A stretch of DNA of 64,000 bases from positions 1 to 64,000 of the forward strand of contig JAEUJZ010000160.1 in the NCBI GenBank assembly GCA_016794505.1, read 5' to 3'. This document shows positions 8,196 to 16,759 of this stretch, piece by piece. The position numbers and the translations under genes are program-made. Position 1 is the stretch's first letter. Every line of letters begins with the position of its first letter. The notes under the pieces were generated by a model. It was not told the origin of the DNA and did not search any database. It saw nothing but the letters and a program-made list of their open reading frames with translations. The DNA is from Myxococcales bacterium (GTDB lineage Bacteria; Myxococcota_A; Polyangia; Palsa-1104; JAEUJZ01).

Positions 8196-10460
8196 CTAGC
8201 GCACCGTTCCCAGCTTCAGCTCGTGCGTATGCGCGAGCGCATCTTCCTGACTGCGCGGCGGATCGTGGGCGCGAAAGCGCTGGCGCAGCTCTTGGTCTAG
8301 CTCGACGGGGCGACGGAAATACAGGAAGCTTCTCTCGGCTTCTTCGCTTTCGCTGCGGCGGCCTAGCTCACGCAGAGCCAGCATGCGCTGGTGGTGAGCG
8401 TCTTCGGACTCGGGATCGAGGACGAGCAGGCGCTCGGCGGCGCTCAAAGCGGCTTGTGAATCGCCTGTAAGCCCGCGGACGCGGGCCAGCATCGCGAGCA
8501 GGTTCGGATCCTGCGGCACGATCTGCGCGGCGCGTTCGAGGAAGGGTCGTGCCTCGGCAAAACGATAGCTGCGGTACAAGGCCTGACCGCGCAGCCACAA
8601 GTGGGCGGGATGCGCCGAGCGCAGAGCTTCCGCCTTGGCCCCATATCGCAGCACGTCTTCGGTGCGACCGAGAGCCAAGGCCAAGCGAGCGGCGGCGATC
8701 CACGGCTCGACGCGATCGGGGGCCAGCGCTTGCGCTCGCTCGATCGAGGGGCTGGCTGCGCTGGCCGCATCGACCAAACCATCGGCGAGACCGATCGCGT
8801 GGTCGACATAGCGCTCCCACAGAGGCTCGCGATCTTGCTGCGACGTGGATCCAGCTCGCGACTCGGGATCGGGACGCGAGGGCCACAGCACGCGGCAGGA
8901 CTCGGCCACGTCCACGATAGGCGGGCTGACGCAGCGCTGCTTGGCCGGCCCGTCGGGCAGAGACCGACACGAGAACGCCGCATAGTCCGGCGTGAACTTG
9001 CGATAGCGCAGGCGTACCCGCAGCTCTAAGGGCGTGGGCTGCTGGCTCGCCCCCGACGCGCCCTCGTCATGCAAGCGCCGCCAAAGAGGTGCCAGATCGG
9101 CTTCGTAACGAACGACCTGAGGATCGGCTGGAGCGACGGAGGTGTTGTACACCACCGCGCGCATATTCTGTGGATCACGTCGGGCCAGCGGGCGCCCGTT
9201 TTCATCGACGGCTTGTGCGCGGACGAGGTGCGTTCCGTCGACGAGGATCGGCGGCTGAGCCAGGCGACCCAGCGACACTTCGACCCAGACGTCGTTGCTG
9301 TCGTTGGTGCCCCCAGGGAAGCGGTGTCCGACGCGACGGTTGCGCAGGATCACGTCGAACCGCAGTCGGCCGCTGGTGCCGACGCGGACGTGCCGATCGA
9401 ACACTGGGGGGGCGTCCGGCTCGCGTCCGTCGTCGGGATGCACTTCGCTTGGCCCCGGCTCGGCAGGCCACAGGGCGATGTCCAAAGACACCGCGCCTTG
9501 CAGGAACTGTCGCTCGCGCTCTTGCATGTCCGGGTCGCCACGCAGCGACGGCAGCGCGGTATTGGCAGCCAGGAAGCGATGGGATCGTACCAGGCGGCCG
9601 TTGCGCAGCGGCTCTAGCGGCATGTGGCAGTCTTGGCAGCGCTTTACGTGCAGGGTCTCGGGGCGGTACACCGCACCCACGCCGTTTCCGGCGGCCATGC
9701 TGGCAAGCCACGCTCCATAGTCATCCTGGCCACGAAGCCAGCCAGCATGCGTGATCTCGGGAGCCAGGCCCACCTTATGACAGGCCGCGCAGAACGCTGG
9801 CTGCGCCATGTGCGGCGGGCGCAGTCGACGCGTGTGATCTGAGGGCTGCGCCGCAGGACCGGTATCCCCACGGGGAGGCGGGACGCTCGTCGCTACGACG
9901 TCGTAGGCTCCGTTTCCCAGGCGCGATCGCGGGCCGCCATGCGTCTGCTGCGTCTCTTGCATCGAGTGACAGACCAAGCAGGGCAGGCCGGCTTGCGCCT
10001 CGGGCTGGTCGCGTCCAAGGTCGCGATCGGCGATGCGGTCATCGACCAAGAGCAGGGGATCGTGGCAGCCGGCGCAGAAACGGCCGGCCGTAAGGGGCCG
10101 CTGCGTTCGCAGAAGGTCGACCGAGGCGGCATAGTACGGGTTGTTAAACGAAGAGAAGCGGTGCGCAGACTGCGACCACTGGGCGGCAATCTCAGAATGG
10201 CAGCCCGCGCAGTCCGACGTGCCTAGAGCCTCTCCTGCGAAGAAACCCTGATTTTTGACCTGTGATTTTACGAGAGGCGAAAGGGAGGGCAGATCTTCGC
10301 CTGCGAGCAGCGCGGCCACGCCAGGGGATCCGGCTGGCTGGATGCGCGCGTCCGAGACGAAGGGGGCATCCGCACGCAGCGAGAGAGCGCCCAGGACCAG
10401 CGGCACAGCGGGCAGGACGGCTCGTCGCCACCGCGTCGACCTATGCCGGCGCACCGTCAT
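8196..10460 (-). CDS. Pentaheme c-type cytochrome with C-terminal TPR region
   Basis: Starting at the ATG at 10460 gives 754 residues with an N-terminal signal (RRAVLPAVPLVLGALSLRADA). Five CxxCH heme sites are at residues 84-88, 129-133, 161-165, 224-228 and 275-279, in the spacing typical of cytochrome c554-like multiheme proteins. Residues of about 340-560 form a beta-rich domain with no heme motif. The last 200 residues carry TPR-like helices (ALGRTEDVLRYGAKAEAL, SYRFAEARPFLERAAQ, LTGDSQAALSAAERLL). The start overlaps the end of the upstream DUF4105 gene by 20 bases, so the two are probably co-translated. A role in periplasmic electron transfer is likely; the electron partner is unknown. 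Confidence 0.8.
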   Translation of the reverse strand: MTVRRHRSTRWRRAVLPAVPLVLGALSLRADAPFVSDARIQPAGSPGVAALLAGEDLPSLSPLVKSQVKNQGFFAGEALGTSDCAGCHSEIAAQWSQSAHRFSSFNNPYYAASVDLLRTQRPLTAGRFCAGCHDPLLLVDDRIADRDLGRDQPEAQAGLPCLVCHSMQETQQTHGGPRSRLGNGAYDVVATSVPPPRGDTGPAAQPSDHTRRLRPPHMAQPAFCAACHKVGLAPEITHAGWLRGQDDYGAWLASMAAGNGVGAVYRPETLHVKRCQDCHMPLEPLRNGRLVRSHRFLAANTALPSLRGDPDMQERERQFLQGAVSLDIALWPAEPGPSEVHPDDGREPDAPPVFDRHVRVGTSGRLRFDVILRNRRVGHRFPGGTNDSNDVWVEVSLGRLAQPPILVDGTHLVRAQAVDENGRPLARRDPQNMRAVVYNTSVAPADPQVVRYEADLAPLWRRLHDEGASGASQQPTPLELRVRLRYRKFTPDYAAFSCRSLPDGPAKQRCVSPPIVDVAESCRVLWPSRPDPESRAGSTSQQDREPLWERYVDHAIGLADGLVDAASAASPSIERAQALAPDRVEPWIAAARLALALGRTEDVLRYGAKAEALRSAHPAHLWLRGQALYRSYRFAEARPFLERAAQIVPQDPNLLAMLARVRGLTGDSQAALSAAERLLVLDPESEDAHHQRMLALRELGRRSESEEAERSFLYFRRPVELDQELRQRFRAHDPPRSQEDALAHTHELKLGTVR

Positions 10461-11694
10461 GCCGCCACCTGCGCGCGGCGATCCACGCCGCAAGCAGCGG
10501 TGCTGCCGCAAACAGCAGCGGACCCCAAAGGGGCTGCCGCAGCACGCCCAGCGCGACCGCGATGGCGACCAGGCAGAGGGCGGCAAGGCGCAGGTTCAGA
10601 TACGTCCGCAGGTACTGCGCAGGCAGCAGGGGCAGGAACAGATCGCTCGGCCAGCATAGAAGAAGGACTTCATTGTAACGAAGTTCAGCCAGCGGCGAGG
10701 CGAGCCGCAGCACCAAAAGCAGGCTGCCGATGAGGCCAAGCGGTGTGCCCGCAAGAAACTGCGCCTGCCACGTTCTTTGCCCACGCGCCAACAACAGGAC
10801 GCACAGCGCAATGAAGAGGCCGGCGCCGATGAGCAAGAGGACTCCGTCGCGGGCCGGTCCGCTTGGCACCGGGCCCTTGCGCGTGAAGATCGGCTCTGGC
10901 GCGACGTGAAGCTGTCGGTTGATTTCTTCGCGCAAGATGCGCGGCAGGAACATGCCTTCAAAGCGGCTGATCGGTCGGTCGATGGCGCGTCCGAACAGCA
11001 GCAGCGATCCGGCAATCAGGTGGGCGCTGCCGGCAAAGCCTTCGTATGAGATCGCGCGGAACGAGGGCTGATCGCGGTGCTGCACCGCTGCATCGGACGT
11101 GAGCGTGCCGTCGCTGGCCTCGTTCAAGATATCGCGGACACGGGTCGTGCAGTTGTCGCGAAGGTTGTGATAGGTGTACAGACTCTTCGAGCGCTCATCG
11201 ACGCGATGCAAGAGCGCGACGAGGCGTTCCGTCGCTGCGGCGGACAGGGACAGCCTCTGGCGATACAGACTGCGGTCCTCGGCCATGTAGTTGCTAAGCA
11301 GGCGCGGCAGATCCACGGTGCCGACCCAAAACTGGGCTCGTCCTCGCGCGACCTGCCATGCCAGGCCCAGTGGGTCCGAGAAGTCAGCCGTTCCCCAGTT
11401 GTAGCAGCGGCCTGCCGGGCTCTGCGCGTCGGTGATGCAGATGGCGGCATGCCCAAACAGGCTAAAGAAATAATCCCCTGGGCCCATCGTGTACACGTCG
11501 ACGAGCACAGGCGTGGCGGACGGCGGGTCGGCGGCGGGGGCAGTCGGTGCTCGCGTGGACGCTTGCGCTGCGGGGCTTGAGTCCGCAGAAACGGGCTTGG
11601 TGGTCGACGGTGCAGCCGAGGCGCGAAGCGGCAGCGCCAGCGCGAGCAGAGCGACGACGAGCCAGCGAAGTTGGGGGGGCGGGGACAGCTGCAT
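10441..11694 (-). CDS. DUF4105 (Lnb N-terminal-like) membrane protein
   Basis: The ATG at 11694 begins a signal sequence (LRWLVVALLALALPLRASA) and gives 417 residues. The DUF4105 domain is visible in FFSLFGHAAICI, CYNWGTADF, YRQRLSLS and YHNLRDNCTTRVRDIL; the conserved His, Asn, Asp and Cys of that family are present. Four or five transmembrane helices follow from about residue 280 to the end. DUF4105 proteins are periplasmic and thought to be hydrolases of the papain-like NlpC/P60 type, but the reaction here is unknown. The gene begins 31 bases after the phytoene-desaturase stop and overlaps the cytochrome start. Confidence 0.75.
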   Translation of the reverse strand: MQLSPPPQLRWLVVALLALALPLRASAAPSTTKPVSADSSPAAQASTRAPTAPAADPPSATPVLVDVYTMGPGDYFFSLFGHAAICITDAQSPAGRCYNWGTADFSDPLGLAWQVARGRAQFWVGTVDLPRLLSNYMAEDRSLYRQRLSLSAAATERLVALLHRVDERSKSLYTYHNLRDNCTTRVRDILNEASDGTLTSDAAVQHRDQPSFRAISYEGFAGSAHLIAGSLLLFGRAIDRPISRFEGMFLPRILREEINRQLHVAPEPIFTRKGPVPSGPARDGVLLLIGAGLFIALCVLLLARGQRTWQAQFLAGTPLGLIGSLLLVLRLASPLAELRYNEVLLLCWPSDLFLPLLPAQYLRTYLNLRLAALCLVAIAVALGVLRQPLWGPLLFAAAPLLAAWIAARRWRHDGAPA

Positions 11695-11725
11695 GCGCGC
11701 TGCAGCATGCCCAGGGGGCAGGCGT

Positions 11726-13288
11726 CTAGGCAAGCTGCGCGTGCGTGCCGGCAATGGCTGAGCCCTGGGCGGCACCTGCGATGCGCGGAATCAAGCGGTC
11801 CACGACCTTGGCAGTCGAAAGGACACCGGGCACGCCAGCCCCCGGATGGGTTCCGCCTCCGACGAAGAACAGGCCATCGACGTCCTCAGAACGGTTGTGC
11901 GGCCGGAAGTACGCCGACTGGCGCAGGATCGGCTCGACCGAGAAGCCAGAGCCGTACAGCGACGAGAGCTCGCTTTCAAAGGTGCGCGGCGTGATGTGAC
12001 GCGTCGTGACCAGAGCATCGCGGAAGCCTGGCAGCATCGCGCGATCGATGTACTCGTAGATCTTGTCGCGATAGCGCTCGCCTTCGCGCTCCCAGTCGAC
12101 GGGCGTATCGCTGCCCAGATGCGGCACGGGAGACAGCACATAGAAACCGTCGCTGCCTTCGGGGGCCAGGCTGGGGTCAGTAGCCGTCGGCCGATGCAGA
12201 TACAACGAGAAGTCCGAAGCCAGGCGCTTTTCGGCAAAGATGTCGTCGAGCAGCCCCTGATAGCGAGGGCCCAAGAGGATCGTGTGGTGGACGCAGTCGG
12301 GGTACTTGGCCGCTACCCCGAAGTAGGCGACGAACAAGCCCATCGAATAGCGCATGCTCTCGACTTTGCGGTTTGTGTATTTGATGCGCGCGTGCTCGGG
12401 CAGAAGATGGCGATAGGTGAAGCCGACATCGGCGTTGCTGACGACCCGATCGGCAGGGATCTCGGCTCCGCCTTTGAGTCGCACGCCGCGGACGCGCGCT
12501 CGCTCGATACCGGGGGAGACGAGGATCTCTTCGACGGTCTCGGACTGGCGGAGCACACCGCCTTGCGACGTAAACAGGTCGACCAGGGCCTTGATGATCG
12601 TGCCGGTCCCGCCCATGGCGAACCAGACGCCCCACTTGCGCTCAAGGTACAGGATCAGCGCATAGATCGACGTGGTCTGAAACGGGTTGCCACCGACGAG
12701 AAGCGGGTGGAAGCTGAGGACGGTCTGCAGATCGGGGTGCTTGACGAAGCGCGACACAAGCTGATGCACCGTCAAGTACGAGCGCAGCTTCATCATGGCG
12801 GGCACGATGCGCAGCATGTCGCCCATTCGGCTGAACGGCACGTCGGCCAGGTCTTCAAAGCCCACTTTGAAGATGCGCTCTGCTTCCACGACGAAGCGAT
12901 GATAGCCGTCGACGTCGCCTGGGCTGATCTTGCGGACTTCTTCCGCCATGCGATCCGGGTCGCCGTTGTAATCGAACACGCGCCCGTCATGGAATCGGAC
13001 GCGATAGAACGGATCGACGGGCACGAACTTCAGGTAGTCCTGTCGTCGCCGACCGCAGAGCTCAAAGAGCTCGTCGAACAGGAAGGGCGCGGTGATGACC
13101 GTGGGGCCCGCATCAAAGACGAAGCCCTTGTCGCGGTAGACATAGGCTCGCCCGCCCGGCTGGTCGCGCTGATCGACAACGGTGACTTGATAGCCACGCG
13201 CTTGCAGTCGAATGGCCGCCGCAAGTCCTCCAAATCCCGACCCGATAACGACGACGCGATGTTGGGAAGTAGTCTTCACTGCGCTCAT
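11726..13288 (-). CDS. crtI: Phytoene desaturase family FAD oxidoreductase (CrtI-like)
   Basis: The 520-residue protein has the N-terminal dinucleotide site VVVIGSGFGGLAAAIRL (residues 12-28), then QPGGRAY and FVFDAGPTVITAP. The C-terminal FAD motif FVGGGTHPGAGVPGVL lies near 475-490. These features are diagnostic of carotenoid desaturases of the CrtI/CrtN/CrtD group. Length is normal. Whether it desaturates phytoene or a later carotenoid cannot be read from the sequence, because no other carotenoid gene (crtB, crtE, crtY) lies in the window. It leads an operon with DUF4105 and cytochrome genes. Confidence 0.85.
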   Translation of the reverse strand: MSAVKTTSQHRVVVIGSGFGGLAAAIRLQARGYQVTVVDQRDQPGGRAYVYRDKGFVFDAGPTVITAPFLFDELFELCGRRRQDYLKFVPVDPFYRVRFHDGRVFDYNGDPDRMAEEVRKISPGDVDGYHRFVVEAERIFKVGFEDLADVPFSRMGDMLRIVPAMMKLRSYLTVHQLVSRFVKHPDLQTVLSFHPLLVGGNPFQTTSIYALILYLERKWGVWFAMGGTGTIIKALVDLFTSQGGVLRQSETVEEILVSPGIERARVRGVRLKGGAEIPADRVVSNADVGFTYRHLLPEHARIKYTNRKVESMRYSMGLFVAYFGVAAKYPDCVHHTILLGPRYQGLLDDIFAEKRLASDFSLYLHRPTATDPSLAPEGSDGFYVLSPVPHLGSDTPVDWEREGERYRDKIYEYIDRAMLPGFRDALVTTRHITPRTFESELSSLYGSGFSVEPILRQSAYFRPHNRSEDVDGLFFVGGGTHPGAGVPGVLSTAKVVDRLIPRIAGAAQGSAIAGTHAQLA

Positions 13289-13376
13289 GTCGGCTATGGT
13301 GCCACCGCCGTCTTCTTGGCATCAACAAATCCCTGCGGCACGAGGCCAGGGCACGGCCATGCGCCGGAGTTTTTCG

Positions 13377-13406
13377 TTGACAGGTTCCCCGCGTCCTTGA
13401 TACCTA
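13377..13406 (+). promoter_or_regulatory. Sigma-70-type promoter of the CAU tRNA
   Basis: TTGACA at 13377-13382 is separated by 18 bp from TACCTA at 13401-13406, and the tRNA begins 16 bases later. The intervening GCGGCTCGCG is GC-rich, as in the discriminators of stringently controlled stable-RNA promoters. Confidence 0.6.
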
Positions 13407-13421
13407 TGCGGCTCGCGTCAC

Positions 13422-13495
13422 GGCACCTTAGCTCAACTGGTCAGAGCAGACGCTTCATACGCGTACGGTTCGGGGTTCGAGTCCCTGAGGTGCCA
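13422..13495 (+). tRNA. tRNA with CAU anticodon (Met, or Ile2 if modified)
   Basis: A full cloverleaf can be drawn: acceptor GGCACCT/AGGTGCC (7 perfect pairs), D stem GCTC/GAGC, anticodon loop TTCATAC with CAT at 13456-13458, T stem CGGGG/CCCTG with loop TTCGAGT, and discriminator A at 13495. The following bases are CCG, so the CCA tail is not encoded. The top pair of the anticodon stem is a G-A mismatch (13449 and 13465). It lacks the initiator signature at the acceptor end, since the first pair is intact. Elongator Met and lysidine-modified Ile2 cannot be told apart here with certainty. Confidence 0.9.
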
Positions 13496-13520
13496 CCGAG
13501 AAGGATAGGGGAAGGATCGG

Positions 13521-13545
13521 GCGAGGATGGAGCCAAGCTCCTCGC
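13521..13545 (+). terminator. Hairpin downstream of the tRNA
   Basis: GGAGC (13529-13533) pairs with GCTCC (13537-13541) across a CAA loop. Outside it GCGA (13521-13524) pairs with TCGC (13542-13545) around a 4-base bulge. No T run follows, so it could be a processing or pause structure rather than a true terminator. Confidence 0.3.
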
Positions 13546-13565
13546 GAGGGAAGGCCGGCTGGACC

Positions 13566-14444
13566 TTAGGTCTTGCTGTGCTGCGAGCGCGGGGCCGGGG
13601 CCGCAAGGGCTCGGCGCGTCATCTGATACGCAAGCTCGTACGCCGTCTGTCCAAGCTGCATGCGGAAGGGGCCCATGCGGGGCAAGGCTGGCTCGGACAG
13701 AAGCACCAGATCGGGCCAGTCTGGCGGGTCGTTTTGGGCTGCATGGATCCTGCGCCAGGGCGAGCGCGGCACGAGGTGATGAAACAACACGCGAGCCCCC
13801 GGACTGGCCGCTTGGATGCCGGCGCGATCGCCGATGCCTCCGTCGAGAAAACGCTGGGCTGCGATGCGCGTGGGCTGAAACAGGCCGGGGAAACTGCAGG
13901 ATGCGCGCAGCGCCAGCGACAAGGGCAGGCCGGCTTCCGAAAGGACGCAGGTCGCTCGGCGATCGATGTCAAAGGCGACCACGCGCAGGGGGACGCGGCA
14001 GTCGCCCAGGCAGCGCGTCCCGACCTCGGACAGAGAGTCGTCGAGCAGGCGGGAAAAGGCTTCGCCGCGCAAAAGGCCCAGGCCCGCAGCGCGTCCGCCC
14101 ACTAGGCGGCCAAGTCCCAGCGTCGGATCGAGATCCCAAAAGTCGTGCCGACGAAGCGTCAGCAAGCGGTCGCGGATGCGCGCTGCGGGCAAGCCGGCCG
14201 CCCAAAGCCCGGTGACCAAGGCGCCTGCGCTCGAACCGCCCAGAAGTGCCGGGACCAGCCCAGCTTCTTCGAGGGCGGCGATGACACCTGCGTGGGCATA
14301 AAAGCCAAAGAAGCCTGAGCTCATGATCAGCTCAAAGGGCTCGCGACGAAGCAGCGCGGCAAGCGTCATCGGTTCACCCGAAGGTGGCACGGGTGAGCTT
14401 GCCTTTGCTCCCGATTCCGTCGAAGAGGAGTTGCTGGAAGACAT
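13566..14444 (-). CDS. Patatin-like phospholipase
   Basis: This is a 292-residue patatin-fold lipid acyl hydrolase. The catalytic dyad is visible: Ser72 in GSSAG and Asp201 in FLDGGIGD. The oxyanion region normally reads GGxxRG but here is SSGFFGFYAHAG, so the Arg is missing, as in some bacterial patatins. The first 25 residues are Ser/Pro-rich and disordered, and a start at the internal Met26 is also possible. No signal peptide is seen, so it should be cytosolic or peripheral. It stands alone, converging on the tRNA. Confidence 0.75.
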   Translation of the reverse strand: MSSSNSSSTESGAKASSPVPPSGEPMTLAALLRREPFELIMSSGFFGFYAHAGVIAALEEAGLVPALLGGSSAGALVTGLWAAGLPAARIRDRLLTLRRHDFWDLDPTLGLGRLVGGRAAGLGLLRGEAFSRLLDDSLSEVGTRCLGDCRVPLRVVAFDIDRRATCVLSEAGLPLSLALRASCSFPGLFQPTRIAAQRFLDGGIGDRAGIQAASPGARVLFHHLVPRSPWRRIHAAQNDPPDWPDLVLLSEPALPRMGPFRMQLGQTAYELAYQMTRRALAAPAPRSQHSKT

Positions 14445-14511
14445 GCGACGCGAACCTTAGCAGATTCCGTCGGCCACGACGGACGCGCGAGCACAGACGC
14501 GGATCTACGAG

Positions 14512-16077
14512 CTATTGTTGGGCGTTGGCCGCAGGCGTGTTGGCGTTGTCTTGCGGCTTGTGCGGCTTGGCGGGCTCCAAGAAGCGCAGCGAGCGCCACG
14601 CCCGCGACATGGTGGCGTCTGAGACGGTCGACGAAGAGCCACGCGACTCGTCGGTGCGCAGGTTTTGTCCAGCGGTCGCGGTCCAGTCGCTGTCGATGGT
14701 GCCAGGCAGGTCACGACGGACGCTGGGGTCGACCAAGTTCTTGCGCGTCGCCGAGCGGCCCGCTTGACCTTTTTCGCCATAGGCATCACCGACCTCGCCC
14801 AAGCGATACGAGTCGCGGACGCGGCCGTATGGATCGTCGATGACGAGGCCATCCTTGGTCATCTGCTGCACGGACACGATATGCGAGGCCGCCGTGTTGC
14901 CCCCGCCTTTGTGATGGAAGCTGAGCATCGCGGCGCCGCCTTCCGACAGAACCTCGTCGAGCTCGCCACGCGCCGATGTCCAGCCGCCGCGACCCGGCGT
15001 GATGCTGCGATAGGTCGGGCGCTTTTCTGCGTCGGGCTCGATGGCTTGCAGCAGCTTGGGCGTCACCGTGTCCAGGTCCGTGCGCGAGCCCGCCTTGGTC
15101 AAGTAACGCAAGAAGTCGAGGGTGTCTTCGAACTGCGCCTTGTCTTTGTATTGGTCGGCGATGGCGTCCCAGGCTCGCTCGTTGGTGTCTTTGCCGCGCA
15201 CGCCTTGGTACGGCTTGCTCGCTCCGTCGTCGATGCTCTTGAGGTAATCCTTGACCCGTCCCTCGAAATATCCGTCGGGAAGCGCGACGTCTTGGGCGGT
15301 CTTCGGCAGCGTGCTGGGGTCGCTCTTATTGCGCTTGGCCTGCGCCTGTAGCTCGCCCAAATAGCGCTCGCGCAGGTTGCGATCGATGGCGCCCATCGCG
15401 TCGTCGCGGCCATAGCCCATGCGTTCCAGGGCCATCGCCAAGCTGGTCATGTTGCACGACGCCTCGGGAGGGATCAGGTTGTCCGACTGCGTGCGGTACT
15501 GCGGAATCCCCAGCTCGCTGTTCCAGTCGCGACCGTTGTCAGCGGCAGCGCCCTCGGGATTGCGGGCACCTGTGACCGGCGCATTTTCGGGCGCTGGTTG
15601 ACGCTCTAGGGTCTCGATCAAGGGCCGCGCATTGTCGATGAGCTGGTTCGGCACGCGCTTGCCGTCGGCTTGCGGGTCGGTCTTGGCCAGCGAGTCATTG
15701 AACGTGTCGAGGGCATGCAGCCGCTCTTTGAGGTACTGCGTCTTCTCGTCGCCCTTTAGCATGCCGGCGTACATGTTCGACGCATCCAGCGTCAGCTCAT
15801 ACGCCGAGATCCGCTGCTCGCGCGTGCCCCGCTCGTACATCGGCGGCGGCAGCAGTCCCTGGTCGGCCCAGTGCTTCATCGGCATGGCCTGGGTCAGCGG
15901 ATCCATCATCGGCACGAGGCCCTCTTTGGGCACCGAAAGGACGTATGGCGTCTCGAACACGGGATAGGGCAAGAGCAGCTCAGGCGGCACGTTCGGCTTG
16001 GCGGGCTTGGGTTTCTCGGCAAATGGCTGCTGCGCGTCGAGCTTGGTCTTTACATCGGGCTGCGCGTGCTCAGGCAT
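14512..16077 (-). CDS. C39-like papain-fold cysteine protease without a signal peptide
   Basis: An AGGGGGA ribosome site precedes the ATG at 16077; the open frame extends further but without such a site. The product has 521 residues. The N-terminus is Pro/Lys-rich and soluble. A C39-type catalytic core can be read: Cys208 in EASCNMTSLAMAL, His399 in AASHIVSV, and Asp414/415 in VIDDPYGR. About 190 residues separate Cys and His, longer than usual, and hold an insertion rich in charged residues. The tail is disordered (AKPHKPQDNANTPAANAQQ). No Sec signal is present. Possible roles are an intracellular protease or amidase, or an effector secreted by a specialised system; no such system is encoded nearby. 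Confidence 0.6.
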   Translation of the reverse strand: MPEHAQPDVKTKLDAQQPFAEKPKPAKPNVPPELLLPYPVFETPYVLSVPKEGLVPMMDPLTQAMPMKHWADQGLLPPPMYERGTREQRISAYELTLDASNMYAGMLKGDEKTQYLKERLHALDTFNDSLAKTDPQADGKRVPNQLIDNARPLIETLERQPAPENAPVTGARNPEGAAADNGRDWNSELGIPQYRTQSDNLIPPEASCNMTSLAMALERMGYGRDDAMGAIDRNLRERYLGELQAQAKRNKSDPSTLPKTAQDVALPDGYFEGRVKDYLKSIDDGASKPYQGVRGKDTNERAWDAIADQYKDKAQFEDTLDFLRYLTKAGSRTDLDTVTPKLLQAIEPDAEKRPTYRSITPGRGGWTSARGELDEVLSEGGAAMLSFHHKGGGNTAASHIVSVQQMTKDGLVIDDPYGRVRDSYRLGEVGDAYGEKGQAGRSATRKNLVDPSVRRDLPGTIDSDWTATAGQNLRTDESRGSSSTVSDATMSRAWRSLRFLEPAKPHKPQDNANTPAANAQQ

Positions 16078-16219
16078 CGAGTCCCCCTGGTGCAGAGTTA
16101 TCGTCCGCACCCGGCGCCGGGTTGACGCGGTCGCGCGATCTTTTTGCGTCGGCTGGGCAAGCCATGCGCCGCGTCGCCGCGATTGACAGGCGAGGGCGAC
16201 CCACCGATGATGCCAGCCC

Positions 16220-16675
16220 ATGAGCGTCGGTCTGTCTTTGGTCCTGCACCTCGTCGGAGTGGTCTTATGGATGGGTGGCCTTATGGCCATGTCACGCGCG
16301 CTGGTACTGATGGCCAAGCGTCCGGGCCCAGGGCGGCCGGTGCTGGCTGAGCTGGCCGGGCGCTTGAACATCCTCGCGGTCTTGGGCCTTTTGCTGTCCC
16401 TGGGCAGCGGCCTGTATCAGCTGAGCCTGTGGCCCAGCGGAGCCTTTGCCACGACGCGCTGGATGCATCACAAGCTGACGGCGCTTATCGCCGTGGCCGT
16501 CGTCCATGGCCTGCTGTACCGCTTGCAGCGTCGCTGGCAAGGCCAAGGCGAGACCGTCGAGCTAGCCCGTGGGCAGGCGGCAGCGCTGCACGGCATCGTG
16601 GGTCTGCTGCTGATCGCGATCCTGTCCCTGGTGTTCTTTACCGTGCCGCACTTCCTACATGTGCCTGTTATGTAA
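16220..16675 (+). CDS. HemJ/CopD-like four-helix membrane protein
   Basis: The 151-residue product has four hydrophobic segments (about 5-25, 48-68, 82-103 and 120-145). The second half of helix 1 carries LHLVGVVLWMGGL and the third segment starts with WMHHKLTALIAVAVVHG, which resembles the conserved His/Lys pattern of HemJ, the heme-dependent protoporphyrinogen oxidase, and of CopD-domain proteins. HemJ would oxidise protoporphyrinogen IX in the inner membrane during heme synthesis. The match is only to the general pattern, so a CopD-like role is possible. It is divergent from the C39-like gene. Confidence 0.55.
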   Translation: MSVGLSLVLHLVGVVLWMGGLMAMSRALVLMAKRPGPGRPVLAELAGRLNILAVLGLLLSLGSGLYQLSLWPSGAFATTRWMHHKLTALIAVAVVHGLLYRLQRRWQGQGETVELARGQAAALHGIVGLLLIAILSLVFFTVPHFLHVPVM

Positions 16676-16735
16676 ATAAATAAAATCTAAAATATATAAA
16701 ACAAACTTCACTTTGTTGATTTATTGATTTAACGA
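16673..16735. terminator. AT-rich inverted repeat between convergent genes
   Basis: A 60-bp AT-rich block follows the HemJ-like stop. Its centre is AACAAA (16700-16705), a 6-base loop, then TTTGTT (16712-16717). The flanks AAATAAATAAAATC and GATTTATTGATTT are nearly complementary and extend the stem. It could terminate both converging transcripts. Confidence 0.55.
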
Positions 16736-16759
16736 TAAAGCCCCGACCGAGGCTGCGGC

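Noticed and set aside
11846..14215. A 789-residue plus-strand open frame across the crtI, tRNA and patatin region
   Set aside because: It is antisense to clear genes and runs through a tRNA. Long antisense frames are frequent in GC-rich DNA and the translation shows no recognisable domain.
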